Shown piece after piece: positions 50,005 through 58,813 of a stretch of 64,000 nt of DNA. Numbering within the stretch: position 1 is the first letter of the stretch; each line of letters starts with the position of its first letter. Position numbers and translations under genes: made by a program. The notes beneath the pieces were generated by a model that made no database searches, was not told the origin of the DNA, and saw only the letters and a list, made by a program, of their open reading frames with translations. The DNA comes from a bacterium (GTDB lineage: Bacteria > Babelota > Babeliae > Babelales > Babelaceae): the NCBI GenBank assembly GCA_023428375.1, contig JAEYYR010000002.1:434001-498000 (forward strand). The letters are read 5' to 3'.

Positions 50005-50901
50005 ATGTTAGTCAGTATGACAGGTTTTAGTACCATTACCCTTCACCGCGGAAACGCAAAATATCCGTTCAGTCTTACTTTGACATTACGGTCTCTTAAT
50101 TCTCGTTATTTAGAAGCTTCGTGCAAATTACCCTTTGCTTTACAGCAATTAGAAAACGAGTGCGTCAAACGTATTAAGGAAAACCTTATCCGTGGTACCG
50201 TTACTTTATCGGTCTATGTTACCAACCCATCCGCATTAAAAAGCTCTGTAAATCCGTCATTGCCGGTCATTGAAGGCTATGTGAATGCGATCAAAGCTAT
50301 TCAAGATAAATTTACATTACCGGGCACCGTTACCATTAATGACGTTATTGGATTACCCAATACGTTTGAAATGTCTGAACAACCATTGGATGAAGAAACC
50401 TCAGCAGAATTTTTAAAAGCATTAGACAGCTTAATCCAATCCATGCTAGAAAATCGTATGCAAGAAGGCGCACAATTAGAAAAAGATATTGTACGTCGTC
50501 TTACGTTATTACATGAAATAATTAATTCGATCGAATCACTGTCTGGCGAAGTAGCAAAACATCGCAAAGAAGAACTTTTAAAAACACTCAAATCATTGGG
50601 TGAATTTGATATCAATGCAACCACTGATCAACAGTTACAGATTATCCAACATCAGATTGATCGCTTAGATATTACCGAAGAAATTGTGCGCTTTAAGACC
50701 CATCTTACCAACGCACAAAAAACAATCGCTGATACAACAACGATTGAAAAAGGCAAAAGAATGGATTTCATTTTGCAAGAAATGTTTCGTGAAGTGAATA
50801 CTATTGCAGCTAAGTGCGGAGACGCGCGCATTAGTACCAATACTATTTCCATGAAAGTTGAGCTCGAAAAAATAAGAGAACAATTGCAAAATATTGTATA
50901 A
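50005..50901 (+). CDS. yicC: YicC-family endoribonuclease-like protein
   Basis: 298 aa. N-terminal SMTGF start, RSLNSRYLE motif and C-terminal DUF1732 part with GKRMDFILQEMFREVNTI and the acidic EINT-like loop. YicC of E. coli is an endoribonuclease acting on RNA including small RNAs. AAGGA lies 5 nt upstream. Between yebC and dnaE, same direction. Confidence 0.9.
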   Translation: MLVSMTGFSTITLHRGNAKYPFSLTLTLRSLNSRYLEASCKLPFALQQLENECVKRIKENLIRGTVTLSVYVTNPSALKSSVNPSLPVIEGYVNAIKAIQDKFTLPGTVTINDVIGLPNTFEMSEQPLDEETSAEFLKALDSLIQSMLENRMQEGAQLEKDIVRRLTLLHEIINSIESLSGEVAKHRKEELLKTLKSLGEFDINATTDQQLQIIQHQIDRLDITEEIVRFKTHLTNAQKTIADTTTIEKGKRMDFILQEMFREVNTIAAKCGDARISTNTISMKVELEKIREQLQNIV

Positions 50902-50937
50902 TAACTGAATTCTTGGCCCTTTTCCCGTTATTGATAT

Positions 50938-53900
50938 ATGTCAAAGCATTTTACACATCTTCATTTGCATACCGATTTTTCACTTCTTGATGGCGCCATA
51001 ACGCTTGATAAGTTGGTTCAGTTTGGTAAAGAACAACAACTCAAAGCGCTTGCTATTACCGACCATGGCAACATATTTGGTGCAGTGAAATTTTTCCAAC
51101 AATGCAAAAAGGTGGGAATCAAACCCATCTTAGGTATGGAAGCATACTTAACCGAAGATATTCGTATCAAAAATGCGGACAACAAGTACTACCATTTGAT
51201 TATGTTAGTCCAAAACAAAACGGGCTATAAAAATCTCTGTAAATTATTATCATACGCATATACCGATGGCTTCTATTTCAAGCCACGTATCGACTATGAG
51301 TTGTTACAGGCACATTCAGAAGGTCTCATTGTAACCACCGCTTGCCTTGGTGGACATATTCCTTCATTATTGATGAACAACCAAGATTCTGAAGCACATC
51401 GTCGTATTGATTGGTTTTTAAAAACCTTTGGGGAAGAGCGCTTTTATTTAGAAGTTCAACCCGATGATCAACCAGAACAAAAAATATTAAACGATCGTCT
51501 TTTTGGCATCAGCAAAGAACGTGGTCTCCAACTAGTAGCAGCCGGCGATTGTCACTATGTTCGTGCGGATGATCGTGAGGCTCATGAGGTAATGCTCTGC
51601 ATTCAAACTCATCACAAAGTTACCGATCCTGATCGATTCACCTTTGGCAATTGTCGTGTTCATATGCGTACGGCTGATGAGATGTTGGCATTATTTCCTC
51701 AGCATCCTGATGCCATTTGGAACAGCGGTAAAATCGCTGATATGTGCGACTTTCAGTTTGAAACGGGTAAGCTCTTTTTCCCTAAGTTTGAAATTCCCAA
51801 CGAACTTACCCAAGAAGAGTATTTTGCATCGATTTGCAACAAAGGACTTAATGATTTAGTTATTCAAGATCGCATCCCTCAAGAATTGGCACTTGCGTAT
51901 GAAGATCGACTTAAACTAGAAGTTGAACTTATTACCAAAATGGGCTTTGTTGGTTACTTTTTGGTGGTCAGTGATTTCATTCAATGGGCAAAACGAAACA
52001 ATATTCCCGTCGGTCCTGGACGGGGTTCAGCTGCCGGTTCATTAGTTGCGTGGGCGCTGCAAATTACTGACATTGATCCTATCAAATATAATTTACTCTT
52101 TGAGCGATTCTTAAATCCTGAACGAATCACCATGCCTGATATCGATATCGACTTTTGTATCGAAGGACGCGATCGCGTGATTAATTACGTACGTGATCGA
52201 TACGGTCATGATAAGGTGTGCCAAATTATAACCTTTGGGACGATGATGGCAAAGGGCGTGCTCAAAGACGTGGCGCGTGCCTTAGGGTTTCCCTTTGAAG
52301 ATTCAAACGCCTTGACCGATCTTATTCCGGAACAGCTTAAAATTACGCTCAAAGAAGCGATAGAACAAGAACCTAAACTTAAAGAACTTATTGATTCTAA
52401 CCCACAGATTGCAAAGCTCTTTGATCTTGCATTTCGCCTTGAGGGACTCACTCGTCACGCATCAAAACATGCTGCCGGAATTGTGATATCCCCTGAACCG
52501 ATCAGCGATGTATTACCGGTCTATGTACCGCCAAAAACAACTGATCTCGTTACACAGTATGCAATGACCGAACTCGAGTCGTTGGGTTACCTGAAGATGG
52601 ACTTTTTGGGGCTTAAAAACTTAACGCTCATTCAACGGGCAGTCGAATTGATTCATCAGAATCATGGCGTATTATTAAATATTGCTACAATTCCCCTTGA
52701 TGCTCCAAAAAGCTACGAATTATTATCCCGTGGTGACACCTCTGGTGTGTTCCAATTAGAATCTGACGGGTTAAAAGATGTACTTCGCCGCTTACAACCA
52801 GCAGTATTTGAAGATATCATCGCGGTGAACGCATTGTACCGACCAGGACCACTTGGTTCCGGGATGGTGGATGACTTTATAGAACGTAAGCATGGCCGTC
52901 AAAAAATTGAATATGTATTCCCCGAACTTGAACCAATACTTCAAGAAACCTACGGGGTTATTGTCTATCAAGAACAGGTTATGAAAATTGCATCGGCTAT
53001 TGGCAGCTACTCACTCGGAGAAGCTGATATCTTGCGCCGTGCAATGGGTAAGAAAAAAGCTGAAGAAATGGCCGCTCAGAAAGCAATATTTACTTCACGT
53101 GCCGTTAAAAGTGGCTTTGATGAAAAGAAAGCTGCAGAACTGTTTGAATTGATGGCATATTTTGCTGGTTACGGTTTTAACAAATCACATTCTGCTGCAT
53201 ACGCATTGATCGCCTATCAAACCGCGTATCTTAAGGCTCATTACCCTGCCGAATTTATGGCGTGCTTGATTTCGTTAGAATCTGGTGATGCTGAAAAAAT
53301 GGCCTTTTACTTGCAAGAAGCAAAAGATATGGGAATATCTATCTTGCAACCAGATATCAATCAATCGGCAATACAATTTAGCGTAGAAAATGGTTCGTTG
53401 CGTTTTGGCTTAAAAGGGATCAAGAACGTTGGTGAAGCAGCGCTTGAAAACATTATGCTTGAACGAGCTAAAAAGCCGTTTGATGATATGCTCGATTTTT
53501 GTATGCGGGTAGATCTTCGTACGTGTAACAAACGAGTGATTGAAAGTTTGATCTATGCCGGAGCATTTGATTCATTATCGGGCAATCGTGCTCAAAAATT
53601 TGAAGAATTATCAAAAATAATTGACCGTGCTCTTGAAAAGAAAAAAGCATTAATCACTGGACAAATGGGACTCTTTGAACTTAGTGCGCCAAACCAGAAC
53701 AACATGACGTTTACTGAGCGTTATGTCTTTGCAGAACTTGCAGATTGGCCCACCCCTATTAAGCTTGAAAAAGAAAAAGAAGTTGTAGGACTCTATTTAA
53801 GTGCTCAACCACTTGATATGTACAAATCACATATGCAGTGGCTCTCATGCAAATCTCTTGCACAAAGCTGCAAACAATCCGGCTCAATTCTGAGCATCTG

Positions 53901-54369
53901 CATCATGCAAAACCATCGTGTCATTAACACCAAAAAAGGTGATAAAATGTCGTTCATGATGGTGGAAGATCAATCAGGAAAAGCAGAAGTAATATTATTC
54001 CCGCGAGTGTATGCAAAATCACAAGCGTGGCTCAACAGTCATTCCGTATTCATGATTAAGGGTAACGTGGATGAACCACATGAAACGCAATGGAAAATAA
54101 AAGCAGATATTTGCATACCGATCGATTTAATTTTTTCTGAGCATGGACTTATTGCGTCGTTGCGGGCGCAACTTCCGCAGGAATTGGAAGAAAGACAATT
54201 ACATGAGATCAAGAAAAATTGTTTGATGGGTATCACACCACTAGAATTTGAGTGGCACGAGCAGAACAAGAAATTGAAGCTTCAAGCAAAAGAAAAAATT
54301 CTGGTAACAAAAGAATTGATCGAATCACTTGAAGCCCACGGTGCTCAGATAAAGATCGCGATTAATTAA
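50938..54369 (+). CDS. dnaE: DNA polymerase III alpha subunit
   Basis: 1143 aa. N-terminal PHP domain (HLHTDFSLLDG, GNIFGAVKF), polymerase domain with GPGRGSAAGSLVAW and the catalytic Asp pair in MPDIDIDF, thumb and helix-hairpin-helix region (NAGYGFNKSHSAAYA type: FAGYGFNKSHSAAYA), and a C-terminal OB fold. Replicates the chromosome with the clamp encoded at 16418. The last 4 nt overlap the convergent gene at 54366. Confidence 0.96.
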   Translation: MSKHFTHLHLHTDFSLLDGAITLDKLVQFGKEQQLKALAITDHGNIFGAVKFFQQCKKVGIKPILGMEAYLTEDIRIKNADNKYYHLIMLVQNKTGYKNLCKLLSYAYTDGFYFKPRIDYELLQAHSEGLIVTTACLGGHIPSLLMNNQDSEAHRRIDWFLKTFGEERFYLEVQPDDQPEQKILNDRLFGISKERGLQLVAAGDCHYVRADDREAHEVMLCIQTHHKVTDPDRFTFGNCRVHMRTADEMLALFPQHPDAIWNSGKIADMCDFQFETGKLFFPKFEIPNELTQEEYFASICNKGLNDLVIQDRIPQELALAYEDRLKLEVELITKMGFVGYFLVVSDFIQWAKRNNIPVGPGRGSAAGSLVAWALQITDIDPIKYNLLFERFLNPERITMPDIDIDFCIEGRDRVINYVRDRYGHDKVCQIITFGTMMAKGVLKDVARALGFPFEDSNALTDLIPEQLKITLKEAIEQEPKLKELIDSNPQIAKLFDLAFRLEGLTRHASKHAAGIVISPEPISDVLPVYVPPKTTDLVTQYAMTELESLGYLKMDFLGLKNLTLIQRAVELIHQNHGVLLNIATIPLDAPKSYELLSRGDTSGVFQLESDGLKDVLRRLQPAVFEDIIAVNALYRPGPLGSGMVDDFIERKHGRQKIEYVFPELEPILQETYGVIVYQEQVMKIASAIGSYSLGEADILRRAMGKKKAEEMAAQKAIFTSRAVKSGFDEKKAAELFELMAYFAGYGFNKSHSAAYALIAYQTAYLKAHYPAEFMACLISLESGDAEKMAFYLQEAKDMGISILQPDINQSAIQFSVENGSLRFGLKGIKNVGEAALENIMLERAKKPFDDMLDFCMRVDLRTCNKRVIESLIYAGAFDSLSGNRAQKFEELSKIIDRALEKKKALITGQMGLFELSAPNQNNMTFTERYVFAELADWPTPIKLEKEKEVVGLYLSAQPLDMYKSHMQWLSCKSLAQSCKQSGSILSICIMQNHRVINTKKGDKMSFMMVEDQSGKAEVILFPRVYAKSQAWLNSHSVFMIKGNVDEPHETQWKIKADICIPIDLIFSEHGLIASLRAQLPQELEERQLHEIKKNCLMGITPLEFEWHEQNKKLKLQAKEKILVTKELIESLEAHGAQIKIAIN

Positions 54370-54854
54370 TCGTGCTTTTTAAAACTTTCAATATTTCTAA
54401 ATGGTTGTTGACCAGAACCGAGATACGCACTGTTCAATCCAGCATGTTTAATATCAATTGTTAACGGTGAGAATTTACTCGTATTATTCCACTGAATAAA
54501 TGCATTGATTTTGGTTGGTGTTTTATTAAAACAGAACTCGTGATGTAGTGCATTTTCAAGTTGATGATTAATGATATGTCCAATTATTAATGGTTCAGAT
54601 TTACAAATCCCTTTTCCAAAATTGTCGCACGTATGCAGCATTAATTGACAATCATATTCTTGCTGCGGAGCTAAAACCGCAGATAAAGAAAAATCGATTT
54701 CTCGCATTTCATATTTTCGGGAAACATGTTCTTTTGGCTTTGCAAGAAAAATTATAGAATCGGTACTATTTTTAAAAATACACGGGATAAATCTTTCTTG
54801 TATATCAGAACAAATTATAGAATGTCCACCGATCAGAAGTAACAAATACAGCAT
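54366..54854 (-). CDS. Small secreted protein, unknown family
   Basis: About 162 aa from the ATG at 54854 (GGAG 5 nt upstream), which opens a signal peptide (MLYLLLLIGGHSIICS); the frame is open to 54938. The early mature sequence IPCIFKNSTDSII resembles LPVTFRNLTSYTI in the next gene, suggesting a diverged paralog. Cys-containing; no catalytic motif. Last gene of a minus-strand cluster from 57104. Confidence 0.6.
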   Translation of the reverse strand: MLYLLLLIGGHSIICSDIQERFIPCIFKNSTDSIIFLAKPKEHVSRKYEMREIDFSLSAVLAPQQEYDCQLMLHTCDNFGKGICKSEPLIIGHIINHQLENALHHEFCFNKTPTKINAFIQWNNTSKFSPLTIDIKHAGLNSAYLGSGQQPFRNIESFKKHD

Positions 54855-54944
54855 ATAACTCCAATAGTTATTAAATAAGCCGCAATATAGTATACGAAAA
54901 TTTTTTGGCGAGTATATGAATATGTGCGATAAATGCATTAATTG

Positions 54945-55439
54945 TTAAAGTTTTGACGATATTTTAGTAAAACTTATATCTCTATATGCATGCACACCAG
55001 GAAGATGTGATTGAATGAAAATATCACAATTTCTATTAGTATGTTGTTCATAGAAAGTATATACAAGATTTTTTGGTTGCTTTGGATGTGTTTTAAAATA
55101 TATAACCCATTCATCCATACTACCTTTATGCATAAACGGTGGGTTTAAATTCATACCCTGCACAAGAAGTGCTGCCTTATAAACGTTCTTCCCATCCAAA
55201 GATGTATGCTTTTTTTTAAATTGAATAATTACATTCTTTTGTGAATCATCTTCATTATCTTGCTCTGGGCCATCTCCATATGGGGATAATATAAATGGAT
55301 TTTTGAGACATTCTTTTTCATAACCAGCAATTGTATACGACGTTAAGTTTCGGAATGTTACGGGTAAAGCTATATGCTTCAATTCTGCTGTAATAATGTA
55401 GAATGGTAGTAAAAATGCTACATTAAAATATTTTTTCAT
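54945..55439 (-). CDS. Small secreted protein, unknown family
   Basis: 164 aa, signal peptide (about 1-18, ending ITAE), GGAG 7 nt upstream. Begins with a beta-type LPVTFRNLTSYTI segment also seen in the gene below. Function unknown. Spacing of 60-90 nt to its neighbours suggests separate ribosome loading on one transcript. Confidence 0.6.
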   Translation of the reverse strand: MKKYFNVAFLLPFYIITAELKHIALPVTFRNLTSYTIAGYEKECLKNPFILSPYGDGPEQDNEDDSQKNVIIQFKKKHTSLDGKNVYKAALLVQGMNLNPPFMHKGSMDEWVIYFKTHPKQPKNLVYTFYEQHTNRNCDIFIQSHLPGVHAYRDISFTKISSKL

Positions 55440-55499
55440 ATCAAAACTCCAGTACTTTTATATGAAAAAATACTGAAGTTTTTTTGATAAAGAAAGTAT

Positions 55500-56027
55500 T
55501 TATTGTGCTTTTACTATTTTAACATACTTATATTTTTTACGTTTTAACTGCGCATGTTCTGGATAATTTAATGCGCTAAATGTTTTTAAATTGGTTGAAG
55601 ATATATTAAAACAAGTTCCCCAACCCAATGTACTCATTTTCCAAAGCAAGCTTGTATTAACATTTAAATCTAAATGCTTAGAAGAATTAAGCTCTTCCAT
55701 CTGATTTTTGGTCAAATGAAATACGATTTTTTCAATACAAAATGGACGAACAGTTAAAGACTCTCGATCCTGAAAATTATAATAACCTAACACCAGTGAG
55801 GTTTTATAAAAATCATTATCCCAGGTAAAAGGAAGAATAATTTCTAATGTATCAGCATAATTGTTTTCAGCAGGATTTAATGTGTGAACAATACCATTAT
55901 TTGTTTGTACCATTAAAGTAAACTGATCAGAGTAATTACTAATTGTTGTTCTAACTTTTTTTTGTAAATCAATCGCACAAAGTGAGGTAGTTGCGATTAT
56001 GAGCCAAAGAATTTTTTTTATATTTTT
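55500..56027 (-). CDS. Small secreted protein with no canonical start codon (possible pseudogene)
   Basis: The first in-frame ATG (55913) would give 137 aa lacking any export signal. The 38 codons upstream read as a clear signal peptide (KNIKKILWLIIATTSLCA) followed by mature sequence, but no ATG, GTG, TTG or CTG occurs before the stop codon upstream, and no ribosome site is seen. Either an ATA/ATT start is used, the start was mutated, or an A8 run nearby carries a sequence error. The product is beta-rich (EIILPFTWDN, FHLT), of unknown family, in a cluster of similar exported proteins. Confidence 0.5.
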   Translation of the reverse strand, partial: KNIKKILWLIIATTSLCAIDLQKKVRTTISNYSDQFTLMVQTNNGIVHTLNPAENNYADTLEIILPFTWDNDFYKTSLVLGYYNFQDRESLTVRPFCIEKIVFHLTKNQMEELNSSKHLDLNVNTSLLWKMSTLGWGTCFNISSTNLKTFSALNYPEHAQLKRKKYKYVKIVKAQ

Positions 56028-56054
56028 ACACTTTTATAAATTAGTAATTAAAAC

Positions 56055-56083
56055 AATAAGGCGCCATTTAGTGGCGCCTTATT
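56055..56083 (-). terminator. Intrinsic terminator
   Basis: Perfect 12-bp stem AATAAGGCGCCA / TGGCGCCTTATT with a 5-nt loop; on the minus strand it ends the two-gene unit 56105-57104. The T run is short. Confidence 0.65.
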
Positions 56084-56104
56084 ACTATATATTTTCAAAT
56101 ATAC

Positions 56105-56602
56105 TTATTCAACAAGCGAAGTATCGCCAGTGATATCAGTTGCATCAAAGCCATTCAATAATGAATTACCTTTTAAGCTGAATCCTGCATCACCAAAGTA
56201 ACCTTTGCTGTAATTCACCATAATCGCTGGTGATTGTGTTGCTCGTATAGGCTTAGCCATATCACGATCAAATGATACTTTATAAGTTTTAGTATCTATT
56301 GGGGTTTGATTATTTAATGCATCAGAATATGAATCATATGCAGTTAATGTTAAAACCGCAGTAAATTTATCGTCTTCAGCGCCTGTTGGAAGTTGGACTG
56401 AACCAGAACGACTTAACGGACGCAATGTTTCAATTTTCTTTGCATCGTCACTATCATAACCAATTTTAATAGCATATGATTTAGCTGCGTTAATAAATGC
56501 TATTTCTGGTGTATCTGAACCGTAACTATATGCTTCATAATTATCAAATGCTTGTACCGCTAATGGTAACATGATAAAACTGAGTAATAATGTTTTCTTC
56601 AT
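56105..56602 (-). CDS. Secreted protein, unknown family (paralog C)
   Basis: 165 aa, signal peptide (about 1-18, ending AVQA), AAGGA upstream. Shares with the gene at 56634 the patterns F.N.AKSY.I and LTAYDSYSDAL / LQAYDADSGAL followed by a Tyr-Val-Ser/Tyr-Ser-Ile strand, so they are tandem duplicates. Beta-rich, no Cys. Possibly an abundant envelope protein. Confidence 0.65.
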   Translation of the reverse strand: MKKTLLLSFIMLPLAVQAFDNYEAYSYGSDTPEIAFINAAKSYAIKIGYDSDDAKKIETLRPLSRSGSVQLPTGAEDDKFTAVLTLTAYDSYSDALNNQTPIDTKTYKVSFDRDMAKPIRATQSPAIMVNYSKGYFGDAGFSLKGNSLLNGFDATDITGDTSLVE

Positions 56603-56633
56603 ACTATTTTCCTTTTTATTTGATTTAATTTTT

Positions 56634-57104
56634 TTATGAACCTAATTCAACCATTGATTCAGGTTTTGCAACTTTTTTTGTTTTAAGATGCAATTTCGGA
56701 TCAGCATCAAAGCTATAACCAAAAAGACCATAATCTAACTGAATGGTTGGTGTTTCTTGAATATCTTTAATTATCTCAATGCTATAATATTTTGGCTCAT
56801 CATGAGATAGAGCGCCTGAATCAGCATCATATGCTTGTAAAGCAATAATACCTTTCAACTTTTCTCCGCCCTTGATTTCTTCAAATTTAACTCTGAGCGG
56901 TTTTGATTTATAAACATAACGTTTCGTTCTTGGATTTTGTACTGATGCATCCATACGAGCTGTTGCGTATTTACCATCACCTGACATTACAGAAATATCA
57001 TACGATTTTGCTTTGTTGGCAAAATTAATAGATTTAGATTTAGTTGCTGCAGCACCATACGCTGCTAAGAGCAGAGGGATTACAAATAAAACATGCTTCT
57101 TCAT
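56634..57104 (-). CDS. Secreted protein, unknown family (paralog D)
   Basis: 156 aa, signal peptide (about 1-20, ending GAAA), strong AGGAG 6 nt upstream. Paralog of the gene at 56105 (INFANKAKSYDI and IALQAYDADSGAL). First gene of the unit. Confidence 0.65.
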   Translation of the reverse strand: MKKHVLFVIPLLLAAYGAAATKSKSINFANKAKSYDISVMSGDGKYATARMDASVQNPRTKRYVYKSKPLRVKFEEIKGGEKLKGIIALQAYDADSGALSHDEPKYYSIEIIKDIQETPTIQLDYGLFGYSFDADPKLHLKTKKVAKPESMVELGS

Positions 57105-57196
57105 AATTAACTCCTATATTTCATTAATTTCCACCTATTAACTATACAAAAACCAGCACTCAAAAAACAACGAAAAAGCCTGTATACAAAGCAAAA

Positions 57197-57216
57197 AGGC
57201 ACGATTTCTCGTGCCT
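57197..57216 (-). terminator. Intrinsic terminator after the PhoH-like gene
   Basis: Stem GGCACGA / TCGTGCC with a 4-nt loop; on the minus strand TTTTT follows. Confidence 0.8.
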
Positions 57217-57241
57217 AAAAATTAATAACGTTAAACAGGAT

Positions 57242-58633
57242 TTACAGTAATTCACCAGCAAGACGACTGAGCTCACTTCGCTCACTTGTTTCAAGGAAGA
57301 CATTACCAAATAATGCTTGTCCCTTAAAGCGCTGTGAAGCAACTACTAATCCATTGCTTAAGAAATCTAAATATGGTGAATCGATTTGAAACGGATCACC
57401 ACATAATATAATTTTACTTCCTTCACCAACACGACTGATTAATGTTTTAACTTCATGTGGTGTTAAATTTTGTACTTCATCAATCAAAATATATTGATAC
57501 GGAATAGAACGTCCACGCATATAGGCAATAGCTTCTAAACTAATTTTACCGCGTTTAATTAAATCTTCTAAACCAGGCATTCCCTTTTCACGCTGGATTT
57601 TTCGACGTTTGTAACGTGATTGCTTTTCATGTTCATACCCTTCTTCATCAGGATGATGAAAGGCTTGTTGAGAAGCGTTGGCAGCATGCACAATGAAATC
57701 CATGTTATCATACACGGGCTGCATCCAGCTGTGCATCTTTTCTTGTATATCACCCGGCAAATAACCAATGTCAGGACCCAATGGAATCACGGGACGCGTT
57801 ACTAACATTTTTTCAAAATCTTCTTTAACTAATAAAAGCTCTAACCCTGCTACTAGCGCAAGAAATGTTTTACCGGTACCAGCAGGTCCGAGCAACGTAA
57901 TCATCTGAACTGATGGATCCAGCAGTAAATCAAGCGCCATTAATTGTTGCACGTTTTTTGGTATGACAGGCCAACGGAGCGTAGGTTGTTCAACGTTTAT
58001 AAAATTACCGGGCCCTTTGTATCTAAATACACGATAGTTGTAGGGATTGTTCCTACTTTCTACCACTACAAATTCATTTAAAGTAAATGGATATTCTTTT
58101 TCCAGTTCGATCAAATCTTCTGGAATTTGTTTTTTTAATTGAATTGAGGGAACTTGTAGAGTGATCCACCCTTTATAAAACTGATTTTCAGAAATTGAGT
58201 CTTTCATATAATCAGTAGTTGCGATTCCTAAGACATCTGCCTTAATACGCATATTAATATCTTTAGACACGAACGTGACATCAGCTCCTTCTTGCTGAAC
58301 TCCTTGCACGGTGGCTAATATCTGATTATCTGCATCATCGATAGAAAATGAAAGCGGAAGATCATACGATGATGGCATAAACACGACTTCAAGACGACTA
58401 CCATTATCTAATTCAACGCCATCGCGCAATGAACCTCGATCACGTAATAAATCCAATAGGCGAATCACTTCTCGACTATTACGACCCCTCTGGGTATTTT
58501 CGCTCTTAAAACGATCCAGTTCTTGCAAAGCGACGGCAGGAATACCCACCGTCGTGTTCTCAAAACTAAATAATGCTTGGGGATCGTGGACCAAAACATT
58601 GGTGTCGAGAATGTACATTGTATTCTTTTTCAT
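57242..58633 (-). CDS. PIN-PhoH fusion ATPase (PhoH2 type)
   Basis: 463 aa. N-terminal PIN nuclease domain (YILDTNVLVHDP with the first Asp, ELDRFK, DDADNQILA and TFVSKDINMR acidic positions), then a PhoH helicase-like ATPase domain with Walker A GPAGTGKT near residue 250 and Walker B ILIDEVQNLTP. PhoH2 proteins unwind and degrade RNA. AAGG lies 7 nt upstream. Divergent from thrS. Confidence 0.92.
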   Translation of the reverse strand: MKKNTMYILDTNVLVHDPQALFSFENTTVGIPAVALQELDRFKSENTQRGRNSREVIRLLDLLRDRGSLRDGVELDNGSRLEVVFMPSSYDLPLSFSIDDADNQILATVQGVQQEGADVTFVSKDINMRIKADVLGIATTDYMKDSISENQFYKGWITLQVPSIQLKKQIPEDLIELEKEYPFTLNEFVVVESRNNPYNYRVFRYKGPGNFINVEQPTLRWPVIPKNVQQLMALDLLLDPSVQMITLLGPAGTGKTFLALVAGLELLLVKEDFEKMLVTRPVIPLGPDIGYLPGDIQEKMHSWMQPVYDNMDFIVHAANASQQAFHHPDEEGYEHEKQSRYKRRKIQREKGMPGLEDLIKRGKISLEAIAYMRGRSIPYQYILIDEVQNLTPHEVKTLISRVGEGSKIILCGDPFQIDSPYLDFLSNGLVVASQRFKGQALFGNVFLETSERSELSRLAGELL

Positions 58634-58741
58634 GACAGACCCTTCAAAAATACGCCGTGGTACACGCTTGAGTACCGGTCGACACGCGACTTAGGCTCAT
58701 CCTATACTAATTAATAATGCATATGCAAATGAACATGCCGA

Positions 58742-58768
58742 TTGACGTAAAATAGCAAAATATATAAA
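58742..58768 (+). promoter_or_regulatory. Putative thrS promoter
   Basis: TTGACG (58742-58747) and TATAAA (58763-58768), 15-nt spacing (TATATA two bases upstream is an alternative). It lies 46 nt before the thrS ATG in the divergent gap. Confidence 0.4.
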
Positions 58769-58813
58769 GTTGATCCATATCAAGTCATGCATATACCAGC
58801 ACTGTGAGAACGT

